DNA of 64,000 bases from Deltaproteobacteria bacterium (GTDB taxonomy: Bacteria; Desulfobacterota; Binatia; Binatales; Binataceae): NCBI GenBank assembly GCA_021780755.1, contig JAJXYF010000035.1, positions 62,001 through 126,000 of the forward strand, written 5' to 3'. Shown here in pieces: positions 8,857 through 17,302 of this stretch; within the stretch, counting starts at the first letter, position 1; every line of letters starts with the position of its first letter. The position numbers were made by a program, and so were the translations under genes. Below the pieces are notes generated by a model. That model was not told the DNA's origin, did not search any database, and worked only from the letters and a program-made list of their open reading frames with translations.

Positions 8857-9306
8857 ATGCGTGCAATTGTTCAACGTGTCATGCAGGCCGAGGTTACCGC
8901 CGACGGCCGGTCGCTCGGCAAAATCGGCCAGGGCTTCGTGATTCTGCTCGGTGTCGGCCGCGGCGATACCGAGGCTGACGCCGATTACATCCTCGATCGC
9001 GTCATCGGATTGCGTGTCTTTGCCGACGCTGCCGGCAAGATGAACCTCGCGCTCGGCGCGGTCGGCGGTAGCCTGCTGATCTTCTCGCAATTCACCCTCC
9101 ACGCCGATACCAGCCAGCGCCGCCCCTCGTTTACCGGCGCGGCGCCGCCCGACGAAGCGCTCCGCCTCTACGACTACCTTCTCTCGCGCGCGCGCCTTCG
9201 CGATGTTACCGTGGAATCAGGCAAATTCGGTGCCGAGATGCAATTGCACCTGGTCAACGACGGCCCCGTCACGATCATCCTCGACAGCCGCCTTCATGGC
9301 GGATAA
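8857..9306 (+). CDS. dtd: D-aminoacyl-tRNA deacylase
   Basis: A 149-residue protein of standard length with both Dtd motifs: SQFTLHAD (cross-subunit SQxT motif) and LVNDGPVTI (GP-cis-Pro motif). The opening MRAIVQRVMQAEVTADG is typical. The enzyme hydrolyses D-amino acids and glycine mischarged on tRNA, a proofreading step in the cytoplasm. It is divergent from lgt and begins a plus-strand run with the DUF1285 and trmL genes. Confidence 0.96.
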   Translation: MRAIVQRVMQAEVTADGRSLGKIGQGFVILLGVGRGDTEADADYILDRVIGLRVFADAAGKMNLALGAVGGSLLIFSQFTLHADTSQRRPSFTGAAPPDEALRLYDYLLSRARLRDVTVESGKFGAEMQLHLVNDGPVTIILDSRLHGG

Positions 9307-9348
9307 ACGAACTCGACCGGCCCGCGGATATCACCTGTGCCTAATCAA

Positions 9349-9378
9349 TGGGAAGCCTGAAACCTCTATGAAGCTTCG
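9349..9378 (+). repeat. Degenerate partial copy of the GAAACC repeat
   Basis: ATGGGAAGCCTGAAACCTC lies here and resembles TGTGGGAAGCTTGAAACCTT found in the copy at 38223-38345. Only the left half of the palindrome is kept and it is followed by a different right half. It sits between dtd and the DUF1285 gene. The resemblance is seen by eye over about 20 bases and could be chance. Confidence 0.3.
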
Positions 9379-9430
9379 GAAAGAAACCAAAGTTTTGCGC
9401 TCCTCAACAACTTCTGTCACTTTCTGACTA

Positions 9431-9907
9431 ATGGCACGTGCGGGCTTTTACGCAGTCGAATCGGGCAGGATCTCCTTTCGGCACGACGGCAATTGGTACA
9501 ACAACGAAGAGCGCATCGAGAATCCGCGCATCGCGCTCCTGTTCAGCCGCAGCATCCGGCGCCACCCCGACGGCGGCTACATGCTGCAAGTCGCCGACGA
9601 GCGTGCCTCGATTACGGTCGAAGATACTCCCTACGTCGTCATCCGCATCGACGACGACGGTCGCGGCGGCTTCGTGATCGTCACCAATGACGAGGTTCGC
9701 GAGGCGCTCGACCCGTCAACGCTCGAAGTCGGCGACGCGAACGTCCTCTATTGCCGCGTTAAGTCGGGCGAGTTTCCCGCCCGCTTCCTGCGCAACACGT
9801 ACTACCATCTCGCCGAGCATTTCGTGACCGATGACGGTGAGAACTTCGCGATCGTGATCGACGGCCGCCGCCACCCGATTCGTGCGGCCGGCCGTGCGCG
9901 CGGTTAG
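9431..9907 (+). CDS. DUF1285 family protein
   Basis: A 158-residue soluble protein. The pattern near the N-terminus (SGRISFRHDGNWYNNEERIE followed by NPRIALLFSRSI), then ADERASITVEDTPYVVIRID, and LRNTYYHLAEH near the end match DUF1285 proteins (PF06938), a two-subdomain fold of unknown function. It lies 9 bp upstream of trmL and is likely co-transcribed with it. The start ATG has no strong ribosome-binding site; TTCTGTCACTTTCTGACTA precedes it. Confidence 0.85.
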   Translation: MARAGFYAVESGRISFRHDGNWYNNEERIENPRIALLFSRSIRRHPDGGYMLQVADERASITVEDTPYVVIRIDDDGRGGFVIVTNDEVREALDPSTLEVGDANVLYCRVKSGEFPARFLRNTYYHLAEHFVTDDGENFAIVIDGRRHPIRAAGRARG

Positions 9908-9916
9908 TACATCATC

Positions 9917-10411
9917 ATGATTGAGACCCGCGCGTCCGCCTTCAACGTCGTCCTGGTCCGCCCCGAGATTCCGCAGAACTCAGGCAGCGTCGCGCGCCTC
10001 ACCGCCGCAACCAGGACCTTGCTGCACCTGGTCGGTCCGCTCGGCTATTCACTGGCGGACCGCTACCTGAAGCGCGCGGGCCTCGACTACTGGCCATTCG
10101 TCGATCTGCGCACCTACACGGACTGGCACGCCTTCGACGCGCTCTACCAGTCCGAGCGCTCAACCAACTTCAAATATTTCTCGACTCACGGTGAGCAGAA
10201 CTATCTGCAAGCCGAATACCGACGAGGCGATTTCCTGGTCTTTGGCAGCGAGACCAAGGGACTCGGCGCCGATTTTCTCGCGACCCGTCGTGATGCTACC
10301 TATCGCATTCCGATCTTCGAGCCAGGGGTGCGCAGCCTCAACCTCGCCAACGCCGTTTCAATCGTCCTCTACGAAGCCTTGCGCCAATCCGGCCTCCTCG
10401 CAAATACCTGA
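9917..10411 (+). CDS. trmL: tRNA (cytidine/uridine-2'-O-)-methyltransferase TrmL
   Basis: A 164-residue SPOUT methyltransferase. It contains the family motifs VLVRPEIPQNSGSVAR at the N-terminus, FLVFGSETKGLGADFL in the middle, and the trefoil-knot end IPIFEPGVRSLNLANAVSIV. TrmL methylates the 2'-O position at wobble base 34 of tRNA-Leu species using SAM. The length matches the family. It ends the short plus-strand run after the DUF1285 gene; a 500 bp AT-richer intergenic region follows. Confidence 0.93.
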   Translation: MIETRASAFNVVLVRPEIPQNSGSVARLTAATRTLLHLVGPLGYSLADRYLKRAGLDYWPFVDLRTYTDWHAFDALYQSERSTNFKYFSTHGEQNYLQAEYRRGDFLVFGSETKGLGADFLATRRDATYRIPIFEPGVRSLNLANAVSIVLYEALRQSGLLANT

Positions 10412-10918
10412 GCTGACATCTGCGGCGCGCTCGGTCCGTCGGTTCTCGACCATTTCGGAACCTCGGCGGCTTCGACCGCGCGTGACCCGCGCAATTGAAT
10501 GATTGCTCATTCGAGATGGTCACCTGGTCTCATGAACGCTCGCTCACCGATTTCTCATTACATATTTCGCATTGATTACAAACATCGTTTCCAATGTCGT
10601 CAAGTGGCCCCGGCGGAGGTTCGCGCTCACAACAATTTCCGTCATATTTCCCAAGAAAAAGCCATATTTTTAATGAATGACCATTCAATCAAATTCGTTG
10701 CGGCACTTGCTCACTACTTGTGTTCATGATCTAACCTGGAAGTTAGCAGAACATTGTTTGTTGACACTCTAAACGGATTTAGCTATTTTAGGCAACGTAA
10801 GGAAGCCACACTGATTAAGTGCAACATTGTGCAGACGCAAGGTTGACTATTCACGACCTGTACCAGCACAGAATCACGGACTATCGAGGCCGTGAAGAGG
10901 AAAGAAAGGAAAACTCAA
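10412..10918 (+). other. Intergenic region, AT-richer than surroundings
   Basis: About 500 bases after trmL. I see no convincing gene; a possible 76-codon frame at 10499-10729 lacks a ribosome-binding site and resembles nothing I know. The stretch is much richer in A and T than the flanks and contains one good sigma70-type promoter (given separately) followed by a long untranslated leader before the small zinc-ribbon gene. Confidence 0.5.
10761..10789 (+). promoter_or_regulatory. Sigma70-type promoter
   Basis: TTGACA at 10761-10766 is followed by exactly 17 bases and then TATTTT at 10784-10789. This would start transcription near 10797 and give a leader of about 120 bases before the ATG at 10919. 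It is the best sigma70-like match I noticed in the window. Confidence 0.6.
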
Positions 10919-11179
10919 ATGCTCTCGGAAGTATCAAGAGGCGAAGCGGATCGGGATTTGCGGGATTTGTCTGAGGTCGAGTTGATGACCGATCGGGCCG
11001 CTCTCGAAAATCTGTCCGCGGTGTTTCGCGCACAGGGCACCATCATGGTGTGCCATGTTTGCGACGAGGTAAACGAACTCATCGCCGGAATCATCGTGCT
11101 CCGGGCGAGCGAGGAAGCCTGGGTGCTCTGCGGACCGTGCCTGCGCAAAATCCCGATGCAGGGACCGCTCGCCTCGTAA
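10919..11179 (+). CDS. Small protein with paired CXXC motifs
   Basis: An 86-residue protein from the ATG at 10919; a GTG nine codons upstream at 10892 is an alternative. It has an acidic helical N-terminal half and a zinc-knuckle-like C-terminal half: MVCHVCDEV and VLCGPCLRKIP, about 25 residues apart, which could hold one zinc ion. The family is not recognised. It is monocistronic, has a strong promoter and a hairpin at its end, so it is probably well expressed. A regulatory or adaptor role is possible but not shown. Confidence 0.6.
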   Translation: MLSEVSRGEADRDLRDLSEVELMTDRAALENLSAVFRAQGTIMVCHVCDEVNELIAGIIVLRASEEAWVLCGPCLRKIPMQGPLAS

Positions 11180-11206
11180 CCACTTTTTCGGTTCCGCGAT
11201 TCGGTG

Positions 11207-11253
11207 CGCGCCGCGTGAGATGTTCCCCTACCGGGAATTCCTCACGCGGCGCG
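11207..11253 (+). terminator. Hairpin between convergent genes
   Basis: CGCGCCGCGTGAG at 11207-11219 pairs perfectly with CTCACGCGGCGCG at 11241-11253 (13 bp stem, 21-base loop). It lies between the convergent small-protein genes ending at 11179 and 11294. GCGGCGCGAATAT is then tandemly repeated once. No T-run follows, so termination would rest on the strong stem. Confidence 0.5.
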
Positions 11254-11293
11254 AATATGCGGCGCGAATATGAGGAGAATACCCGGCTCTCCG

Positions 11294-11572
11294 CTAATGC
11301 TTGCGCACGGAACAGGTGCCGCAACCGCTCCCGCATCCCCCGCCACCCGACGCCGCAGGCGCACCGAATTGATAGCCCTCGGCCTCGAGTTCCGACGCGT
11401 TGATCCAACGCAAATCGTCGCTGACCGCGCCGTCGCAATGGACGCAGCGCCTCAATTCCGCCCCGCTCTCGAAATCCAGGTAGGTCAGCACATAGCGGTC
11501 GCACACCGCGCATCGCGCCGTCGGGAAGGAAGATGAAATTTGCGCCGCTTCGGGCATAATCAGTGGGCTCAT
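11294..11572 (-). CDS. Zinc-ribbon protein with Gly/Cys tail
   Basis: A 92-residue protein with CAVCDRYVLTYLDFESGAEL followed by RRCVHCDG, a C-X2-C...C-X2-C zinc ribbon (about residues 21-46), then a short helical part and a C-terminal tail rich in glycine and cysteine (SGGGGCGSGCGTCSVRKH). The tail adds three more cysteines in a flexible context, as in some metal-binding or FmdB-like proteins. I do not recognise the family by name. It lies alone between the zinc-knuckle gene (convergent) and the ABC transporter run. Confidence 0.6.
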   Translation of the reverse strand: MSPLIMPEAAQISSSFPTARCAVCDRYVLTYLDFESGAELRRCVHCDGAVSDDLRWINASELEAEGYQFGAPAASGGGGCGSGCGTCSVRKH

Positions 11573-11669
11573 ACTAGAGCCGCGAGTGCGGGCGAATCAA
11601 TCATGCGGCGGATTCTCCCGAACCATTACAGCCGGGCCACGATGAAACCGCGCGCTATCGCACCGCGCT

Positions 11670-12581
11670 TCAGGCGCGCGGATAGGGCGCGCCGAGTGCG
11701 CTCGGCGCGTCGGCCTGTCCACCCATGAACGCCAGCACGATTAGCGTCAGCGCGTACGGCAGGGCGAGAAAGAACTGATAAGGGATAGCGCTGCCAAACG
11801 CCTGCAAGCCGAATTGCAGCGCGATCGCCGCGCCAAACATAATCGACGCCGCACCTACTCCCCACGCATTCCAGCGCCCGACGATCACCACCGACAACGC
11901 CACGTATCCACGTCCCGCCGAGATCCCCTCGACGAAGGTGTTGGCGTAAGCCATCGTCAGGTAGGCGCCCGCCAATCCGCTGAGCACCCCCGCAATCATC
12001 AGTGCCTGCCACCGTAGCCGATAGACTCCGAGCCCCAGCGCATCGGCCGCTTCCGGACGCTCGCCCGCGGCGCGCAGTTCCAGCCCGTAGCGTGTCCGCG
12101 AGATAGTCAGCGCGACGATCGGCACCAGCGCGAACGCGAGATAGACCAGCGCGCTCTGATCGAACAGCACGGGACCAATCACTGGAATCCGCGCGAGCGG
12201 CCCAAGCGCAATCGGGCGCATCGGCGAGATCGTAATCGCGCTGCCGGTCACCCCGAACCACTGGCGGTAAAAGACCCCCGTCAGGCCCAGCGCGAGAATG
12301 TCGATCGCGGTGCCGGCGACCACCTGGTTGACCGCGAAGTTCACCACCAACAGGGCCAGCAGCGCGTTGAGCGCCACCGCCGCGGCGCATGCGGCCAGCA
12401 AACCGAGCGCGATACTGCCGCTGAAATAGGTCGCCGCCAGCCCGCAGAACGCCCCCACCAGCATCGCTCCCTCGATCCCGATGTTCAGCACGCCGCTGCG
12501 CTCCACGATGAGTTCACCCAGCGCCGCCAGCAGGATCGGCGTCGCCATCGCAATCGTCGAAGCGAGAAAGGCCTCAAGCAT
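11670..12581 (-). CDS. ABC transporter permease, BmpD-associated type
   Basis: A 303-residue membrane protein starting at the ATG at 12581 (MLEAFLASTIAMATPILLAA), which overlaps the upstream permease by 8 bp. The ERSGVLNIGIEGAMLVGAFC motif and ERPEAADALGLGVYRLRWQA place it in the branched-chain/nucleoside-type permease group (YufQ-like) of the BPD_transp_2 family. With the other permease and the ATPase it would form an inner-membrane importer, typically for nucleosides. No substrate-binding lipoprotein (Bmp/Med family) is seen in this run, so the substrate is uncertain. Confidence 0.88.
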   Translation of the reverse strand: MLEAFLASTIAMATPILLAALGELIVERSGVLNIGIEGAMLVGAFCGLAATYFSGSIALGLLAACAAAVALNALLALLVVNFAVNQVVAGTAIDILALGLTGVFYRQWFGVTGSAITISPMRPIALGPLARIPVIGPVLFDQSALVYLAFALVPIVALTISRTRYGLELRAAGERPEAADALGLGVYRLRWQALMIAGVLSGLAGAYLTMAYANTFVEGISAGRGYVALSVVIVGRWNAWGVGAASIMFGAAIALQFGLQAFGSAIPYQFFLALPYALTLIVLAFMGGQADAPSALGAPYPRA

Positions 12582-13680
12582 CGCCCGCCTCCGCCGCCGC
12601 GCCCGTCGCAACTGTGCCACCCGCCCCCTCCGCGCCCCCCCACAGCGTCGTGCGGATGCCGCGGGCCGCCAACGCATCAAACGCCACCAGAATTATGATC
12701 ACCATGCCCTGGATAACATTGACCAGCACCGGGGAAACCGCGTCGGCGCGCTGCATCGCCTGCGATCCATTGTCGAGCGCGCCAAACAATATTGCCGCCG
12801 GTACGATCGCAAGCGGATTCAGCCGCGCGACCAGCGCGACCGCGATCGCCTCATAGCCCCATCCCGGCGACATCGTCTCGTACAGCCGATGGGTGATGGC
12901 GGAGACCTGCACCGCGCCGCCGACGCCCGCCAGCGCGCCCGAGAGCATCATCGTACCCATCGTGAGACGCGCGATCGGGATACCGAAAAATGCACTCGCC
13001 CGCCGGTTGCGGCCGAGCGCGCGCAGTTCGAATCCGGCCGCGCTGTGGAAAAGCCCCAGATGACATCCGACGGCGACCACCAGCCCCAACCCCATGCCCA
13101 GGTTGAGCCGGCTCGGTTCAAGGTAAAAGCCGAACTGCGCGACCGGCGCGATCACCACGCTCTTGGGGAACGATCGCGACGGCTCCATCAGCGGCCCGTG
13201 CACCGCCCAGCTCAAAATCTGCACCGCGACGAAGTTGAGCATGATCGTGCTGATGACTTCATTGACTTCGCGCCGCGCCCGCAGCCATCCCGCGAGTCCG
13301 CCCCACGCCGCACCGCCCGCCGCGCCCGCCGCTATCATCGCCAGCATCGCAATCGGATGAGGCCAACCGCCCAGCGCAGGCCCAATCGCACCGGCGACCA
13401 GCGCACCGATGACGAGTTGCCCGTCGGCGCCGATATTCCACAGCGCGCCCTGAAACGCGATCGCGATCGCGAGTCCCGTGAACACCAGCGGCGTCGCTTT
13501 GACCAGCGTGTCAGTCGCGGCGAGCCAGTTGCCAAACGCGCCCCGCCAGAGGTCGGCGAACACCGCGAGCGGCGACGCGCCCAGCAAGAGCAGGACGATC
13601 GCGATAGTTGTGGCGGCGATCGCCAGCGCCCCGAGCGATCGGGTGACCGCGGCGAGGCGCGCGGTGAGCGTCGCGCCCAT
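12574..13680 (-). CDS. ABC transporter permease, BmpD-associated type
   Basis: A 368-residue permease with about eight to nine hydrophobic segments. The motif AIAFQGALWNIGADGQLVIG and the later REVNEVISTIMLNFVAVQIL are characteristic of YufP-like permeases of nucleoside ABC importers. The C-terminal 25 residues are Gly/Ala-rich and probably cytoplasmic. It begins 1 bp after the ATPase stop and overlaps the second permease by 8 bp, so the three transporter genes are translationally coupled. Confidence 0.88.
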   Translation of the reverse strand: MGATLTARLAAVTRSLGALAIAATTIAIVLLLLGASPLAVFADLWRGAFGNWLAATDTLVKATPLVFTGLAIAIAFQGALWNIGADGQLVIGALVAGAIGPALGGWPHPIAMLAMIAAGAAGGAAWGGLAGWLRARREVNEVISTIMLNFVAVQILSWAVHGPLMEPSRSFPKSVVIAPVAQFGFYLEPSRLNLGMGLGLVVAVGCHLGLFHSAAGFELRALGRNRRASAFFGIPIARLTMGTMMLSGALAGVGGAVQVSAITHRLYETMSPGWGYEAIAVALVARLNPLAIVPAAILFGALDNGSQAMQRADAVSPVLVNVIQGMVIIILVAFDALAARGIRTTLWGGAEGAGGTVATGAAAEAGDA

Positions 13681-13681
13681 C

Positions 13682-15190
13682 TCAGGGTTGCGCCGCCGCG
13701 CCCGACATTAGCAGTCCGATCCGTTCGGCGTCGCGCTCGCCGTCCGCGACCGCCGCCAGCCGTCCCCGCGTCATCACGTAAAGGCTGCCGCTCAGCGCCA
13801 TCAACTCATCGAGGTCGCTCGATATGAGCAACACCGCGCCGCCCGCCGCGGCAAACTCGCGCAGCCGCCGATGGACCTCGGCAGTGGCGCGCAAATCCAG
13901 CCCCCGGCAGACGTCGTGCACTACCAGTACGCGCGGTTCGCCGGCCAAGGCGCGCGCGACCGCCAGCCGCTGCCGGTTCCCACCCGAAAGTGCCACCGCG
14001 AGGCTTGCCGCTCCCGCCGCCCGAATCGGATAGCCCGCGATCACCTCGGCGCAAAACGCTATCGCCCGCGAGCGCCGGAGCCATCCGCGGCACACAAAGC
14101 GCTCCCGCACGGCGCCCGCGAGCAGCAGGTTCTCCCACAGCGTCATGTCCAGGATCAGCCCGTCGAGGTCGCGGTTCTGCGCGATCACCGCGATCGCGCG
14201 TCGATCCGGAACGACGCGCAATCGACCCGACGTCGGTTGGCGAATGCCCGCCATCACTTCGACCAGTTCGCGCTGGCCGTTGCCGTCCACTCCCGCCACC
14301 CCGGCGATCTCACCGGCCGTCATGCTGAGGTTGACCCGATCGAGTAATCGGCGCCCGTCACCCACCAGCGTGAGATCTTCGACCGCGAGCGCCGGCGCGC
14401 CTCGATTAGCGATCGGCGCGGGATCATCGGCGGAAGTCCGCGTCGGTACCTGCGCCGCGTTCATGCTCGCGGCGGCAACCTCACCGATCATCAGGCGCGC
14501 GAGTTCCGCCCCACTGGTCTCCACGGCCATTCGCACCGCCGCCACGCGCCCGTGGCGCAGCACCGTGATGCGATCGGCAACCGCGATCGCCTCGGCCAGC
14601 TTGTGCGTGACGATCACCACGATGCGCCCCTCACCGCGCAGCCGCCGCAGCGTGTCCAGGAACGCCTCCAACTCGGCCGGCGCGAGCACGCCGGTCGGCT
14701 CGTCGAGGATCAGCACCCGCGGGTCGAAGCTCAGCGCCCGCAGTATCTCCAGGCGCACCCGCTCGCCGACGGAACATCGCTCAACCGGCGCTCCGGCGGG
14801 CGGCAGCTTGAAGCCCAGCCCCGCCGCTATCGTGCGGGCACGGCCCGCCGCGTCCGCCAGATCGTTGCGCAGGGTCCGCGGGCCGAAGCCGCCAAGTGCG
14901 AGATTCTCCTCCCACGACATCCGCTCGAACAGCATCGGACTCTGATACACCGCCGCGATTCCCGTCTTCAGCGCCGCATACGGCGAACCGGTTGCCAGTG
15001 CCGCACCATCGAGCTCGACCGCACCACTGTCGGGCTTGAGACGGCCGGCGAAAATGTTGATCAGGGTGCTTTTGCCCGCTCCGTTTTCGCCAACCAACGC
15101 GTGAATCTCACCAGGGAGCGCGCGAAAGTCAACGCCATCGAGCGCCACCGTGCGCCCGAATCGCCGCGTGATTGCGGTCGCTGAAAGCAC
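13682..15190 (-). CDS. ABC transporter ATPase, duplicated nucleotide-binding domains
   Basis: A 502-residue protein with two fused nucleotide-binding domains, as in sugar and nucleoside importers (RbsA/YufO type). The first half has Walker A VGENGAGKSTLINI, a signature-like CSVGERVRLEILRA and Walker B VLILDEPTGVL. The second half keeps the signature-like ALSGGNRQRLAVARALAG and VLVVHDVCRGLDLR, but its Walker A-like VAGVDGNGQRELVEV is altered, as is usual in this family. The start is GTG at 15190, 3 bp after the cca stop. It powers the two permeases encoded downstream. Confidence 0.9.
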   Translation of the reverse strand: MLSATAITRRFGRTVALDGVDFRALPGEIHALVGENGAGKSTLINIFAGRLKPDSGAVELDGAALATGSPYAALKTGIAAVYQSPMLFERMSWEENLALGGFGPRTLRNDLADAAGRARTIAAGLGFKLPPAGAPVERCSVGERVRLEILRALSFDPRVLILDEPTGVLAPAELEAFLDTLRRLRGEGRIVVIVTHKLAEAIAVADRITVLRHGRVAAVRMAVETSGAELARLMIGEVAAASMNAAQVPTRTSADDPAPIANRGAPALAVEDLTLVGDGRRLLDRVNLSMTAGEIAGVAGVDGNGQRELVEVMAGIRQPTSGRLRVVPDRRAIAVIAQNRDLDGLILDMTLWENLLLAGAVRERFVCRGWLRRSRAIAFCAEVIAGYPIRAAGAASLAVALSGGNRQRLAVARALAGEPRVLVVHDVCRGLDLRATAEVHRRLREFAAAGGAVLLISSDLDELMALSGSLYVMTRGRLAAVADGERDAERIGLLMSGAAAQP

Positions 15191-15193
15191 GCC

Positions 15194-16537
15194 TCAGGCC
15201 GGTCCGGCTTCCGCCGCCGGCGTGTAGTTTTCGCGCACGAAGGCGAGCGCTTCCTCGCGCGTCGCGATCGCGCCGTCCAGATGCAGGTCTTCGATCTCGC
15301 GCAGGATCGATTTGAATTCAGGCCCCGGCTTGAAGCCCAGCGCGATCAAATCGTTGCCGCCAATGAGCCGCGGCGGACGCGCTTTGACCTCGCCCAGCGC
15401 CGCGAGCGCGCACCGGCAGAAATGATAAAAGGACAGGTCCGAACTGGAGGCGAGCGCGTCGATCATCGCCAGCTCCATCAGTTCGCCGAATCCCTCCTCC
15501 GTGATCATCCGCTTGAGTGTGGCCGAACGCATCCGCGGCGCCATGCACAGACGCAGATGGTAGCGCACGAGATAGGCTACCCGCTCCTGCGTCGCCCGCG
15601 ATCGCCGCAGCCGTTGCATCATCGCCGCACCCATCTCGCCGCCCTGATCGGTATGGCCGTAGTAGGTCATCTTGCCGTCCTCGGCCACCGCAAAGCAGCG
15701 CGGCTTGGCGATATCGTGCAACAGCGTGCCGAACGCGAGGGTCTCGCTACATCCGCCCGGCAGCATCGAAAGCATCAGCCGCGTATGGCGATAGACGTCG
15801 CCCTCGGGATGGAAATTTTCCGGCTGCGGGCAGCTCGGCAGCGCGAGCAATTCGGGCATCACCACGGCCGCCAGTCCGCTCTCGACCAGCAAATCGATGC
15901 CGCGCGCGGCGCCGCCCTCGGTCATCATCATGACCAGTTCCTCGCCCACGCGCTCGGCCGACGTATGCGCGATTGCCGCCGCACTGCGCTTGATCGCGGC
16001 CCACGTGCCGGGTTCGATCGCGAAGCCCAGGCGCGCCGCAAACCGTAACGCGCGCAGCATCCGCAGATGATCTTCCTCGAAGCGTTCATAGACGTTGCCG
16101 ATCGCCCGGACGATTCCCGCGCGCAAGTCACGCACGCCGCCAACCAGGTCGATCACGCGGTTTGACGCGGGATCGAAATACATCCCGCCAATCGTGAAAT
16201 CGCGCCGCTGTACGTCGTCTTCTATCGTGCCAAAGCGCACCGACGACGGACGGCGCCCATCGTGATACTCGGCGTCGGCGCGAAAGGTCGCGACCTCGAA
16301 ATGGTCGCCGTCCACCATCACGATAATCACGCCGAAGCGCGCTCCCACCGCGATCGTGTGATCGAACAGCGCCTGCACCGCTTCAGGCCGCGCGTCGGTC
16401 GCGATGTCGTAATCCTTGGCCTCCACGCCGAGGATGCGATCGCGCACGCATCCACCCGCCAGGTAGGCGGTGAAACTCGCGGCACGCAGACGCTCGATAA
16501 TCGCCAGCGCCTTGTTTTCTTTTTCGCTATTCACCAT
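15194..16537 (-). CDS. cca: CCA tRNA nucleotidyltransferase with HD domain
   Basis: The real start is the ATG at 16537 (MVNSEKENK), giving 447 residues; the open frame continues upstream but the extension has no family similarity and runs into the cytochrome promoter region. The N-terminal class II nucleotidyltransferase motif is AYLAGGCVRDRILGVEAKDY with the DYD following, then the RRDFTIGGMYFDP motif, the DHLRMLRALRFAARLGF motif, and an HD-type domain with LLHDIAKPRCF. It adds or repairs the CCA end of tRNAs; note the window tRNA-Val already encodes CCA, so repair is the likely need. It heads the run with the ABC genes. Confidence 0.9.
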   Translation of the reverse strand: MVNSEKENKALAIIERLRAASFTAYLAGGCVRDRILGVEAKDYDIATDARPEAVQALFDHTIAVGARFGVIIVMVDGDHFEVATFRADAEYHDGRRPSSVRFGTIEDDVQRRDFTIGGMYFDPASNRVIDLVGGVRDLRAGIVRAIGNVYERFEEDHLRMLRALRFAARLGFAIEPGTWAAIKRSAAAIAHTSAERVGEELVMMMTEGGAARGIDLLVESGLAAVVMPELLALPSCPQPENFHPEGDVYRHTRLMLSMLPGGCSETLAFGTLLHDIAKPRCFAVAEDGKMTYYGHTDQGGEMGAAMMQRLRRSRATQERVAYLVRYHLRLCMAPRMRSATLKRMITEEGFGELMELAMIDALASSSDLSFYHFCRCALAALGEVKARPPRLIGGNDLIALGFKPGPEFKSILREIEDLHLDGAIATREEALAFVRENYTPAAEAGPA

Positions 16538-16652
16538 GTATAACGCCCAATGTAACCGCTTGCCCGGGGAGGGCGCTATCGGCTGATGGCAGCCGGGCGG
16601 GGTAGCGCGGGGCGCCGTAAGGACGCTTCGTATTTCAATAACATTTGACGGG

Positions 16653-16674
16653 ATCGTTAAGAAATGGTAACGAT
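16653..16674 (+). promoter_or_regulatory. Inverted repeat upstream of cytochrome c gene
   Basis: ATCGTTA at 16653-16659 and TAACGAT at 16668-16674 form a perfect 7 bp inverted repeat with an 8-base spacer. A TTGACG lies just upstream at 16645-16650. The position, 36-57 bases before the cytochrome ATG, suits an operator for a dimeric regulator. No regulator family can be assigned. Confidence 0.4.
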
Positions 16675-16709
16675 TCCGCCCTAGAATCTCACCGTGTGGG
16701 GGAGGACAA

Positions 16710-17180
16710 ATGGCGCTTAAACGTCTCGGGTTCCGGAACTTGGCAGCCGTTTTGGTGTTGGGCGGCGCTATCGTGGGCTTTTCGTCGAGGGTGGCTCTGG
16801 CAGAGGGACCAGAGATGGGGCCAAGCGGCCAGATTACGTCGGGCTCCGGGGATTTCCGGGAGTACTGTGCCCAATGCCACGGCCCAAAAGGCATCGGCAA
16901 TGGACCGGTCGCGCCGGCACTCAAGAAAAAGCCCGCCAATCTGACCTTGCTTTCCAAGAACAATGGCGGCGTGTTTCCGGAAGCGGAAGTCCGCGAGTTC
17001 ATCTCCGGCACCAAGATGGCCGAGGGTCACGGCACTCGCGAAATGCCGATCTGGGGCTATGCCTTCATGTTTCGCCAGGCGAGCCATACCGGCACCGGCG
17101 GATCGCCGCTGTCGCAGGATCAGGTCGATCACAAGATCAACCGGCTGGTCGAATACGTGAAGACCTTGCAGGTCGAATAA
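16710..17180 (+). CDS. Periplasmic c-type cytochrome
   Basis: A 156-residue protein with a signal peptide (about 1-31), then one heme-c site, YCAQCHGPKGIGNGPVAPAL (CXXCH at about 51-55), typical of class I cytochromes. Met residues after the heme site (TKMAEG, REMPIWG) can serve as the sixth ligand. The ribosome-binding site GGGGGAGGAC is strong. A cluster such as cytochrome oxidase was not seen nearby, so it is likely a soluble electron carrier. A perfect hairpin follows the stop. Confidence 0.88.
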   Translation: MALKRLGFRNLAAVLVLGGAIVGFSSRVALAEGPEMGPSGQITSGSGDFREYCAQCHGPKGIGNGPVAPALKKKPANLTLLSKNNGGVFPEAEVREFISGTKMAEGHGTREMPIWGYAFMFRQASHTGTGGSPLSQDQVDHKINRLVEYVKTLQVE

Positions 17181-17230
17181 GCTCGCGTCAAAGCCGGAAT
17201 CCGAAAGCCGGATTTAGCTAATCTCTGAAT

Positions 17231-17273
17231 GCAGGACGGCACGGTCTCTAAAAATAGGGCCGTGCCGTCCTGC
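17231..17273 (+). terminator. Perfect 14 bp hairpin between convergent genes
   Basis: GCAGGACGGCACGG at 17231-17244 pairs with CCGTGCCGTCCTGC at 17260-17273 across a 15-base loop. It lies between the cytochrome gene and the convergent SDR gene and probably terminates both transcripts. There is only a short T stretch after it. Confidence 0.7.
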
Positions 17274-17302
17274 GCATTTCTGCCGCGGATTTAGCGCGCC
17301 GA

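Noticed and set aside
10499..10729. A 76-codon frame in the AT-rich intergenic region
   Set aside because: No ribosome-binding site, no motif, and it ends before the sigma70-like promoter of the next gene.
16538..17014. N-terminal extension of the CCA nucleotidyltransferase to a 606-residue protein
   Set aside because: The extension has no family similarity and overlaps the cytochrome c gene on the other strand.
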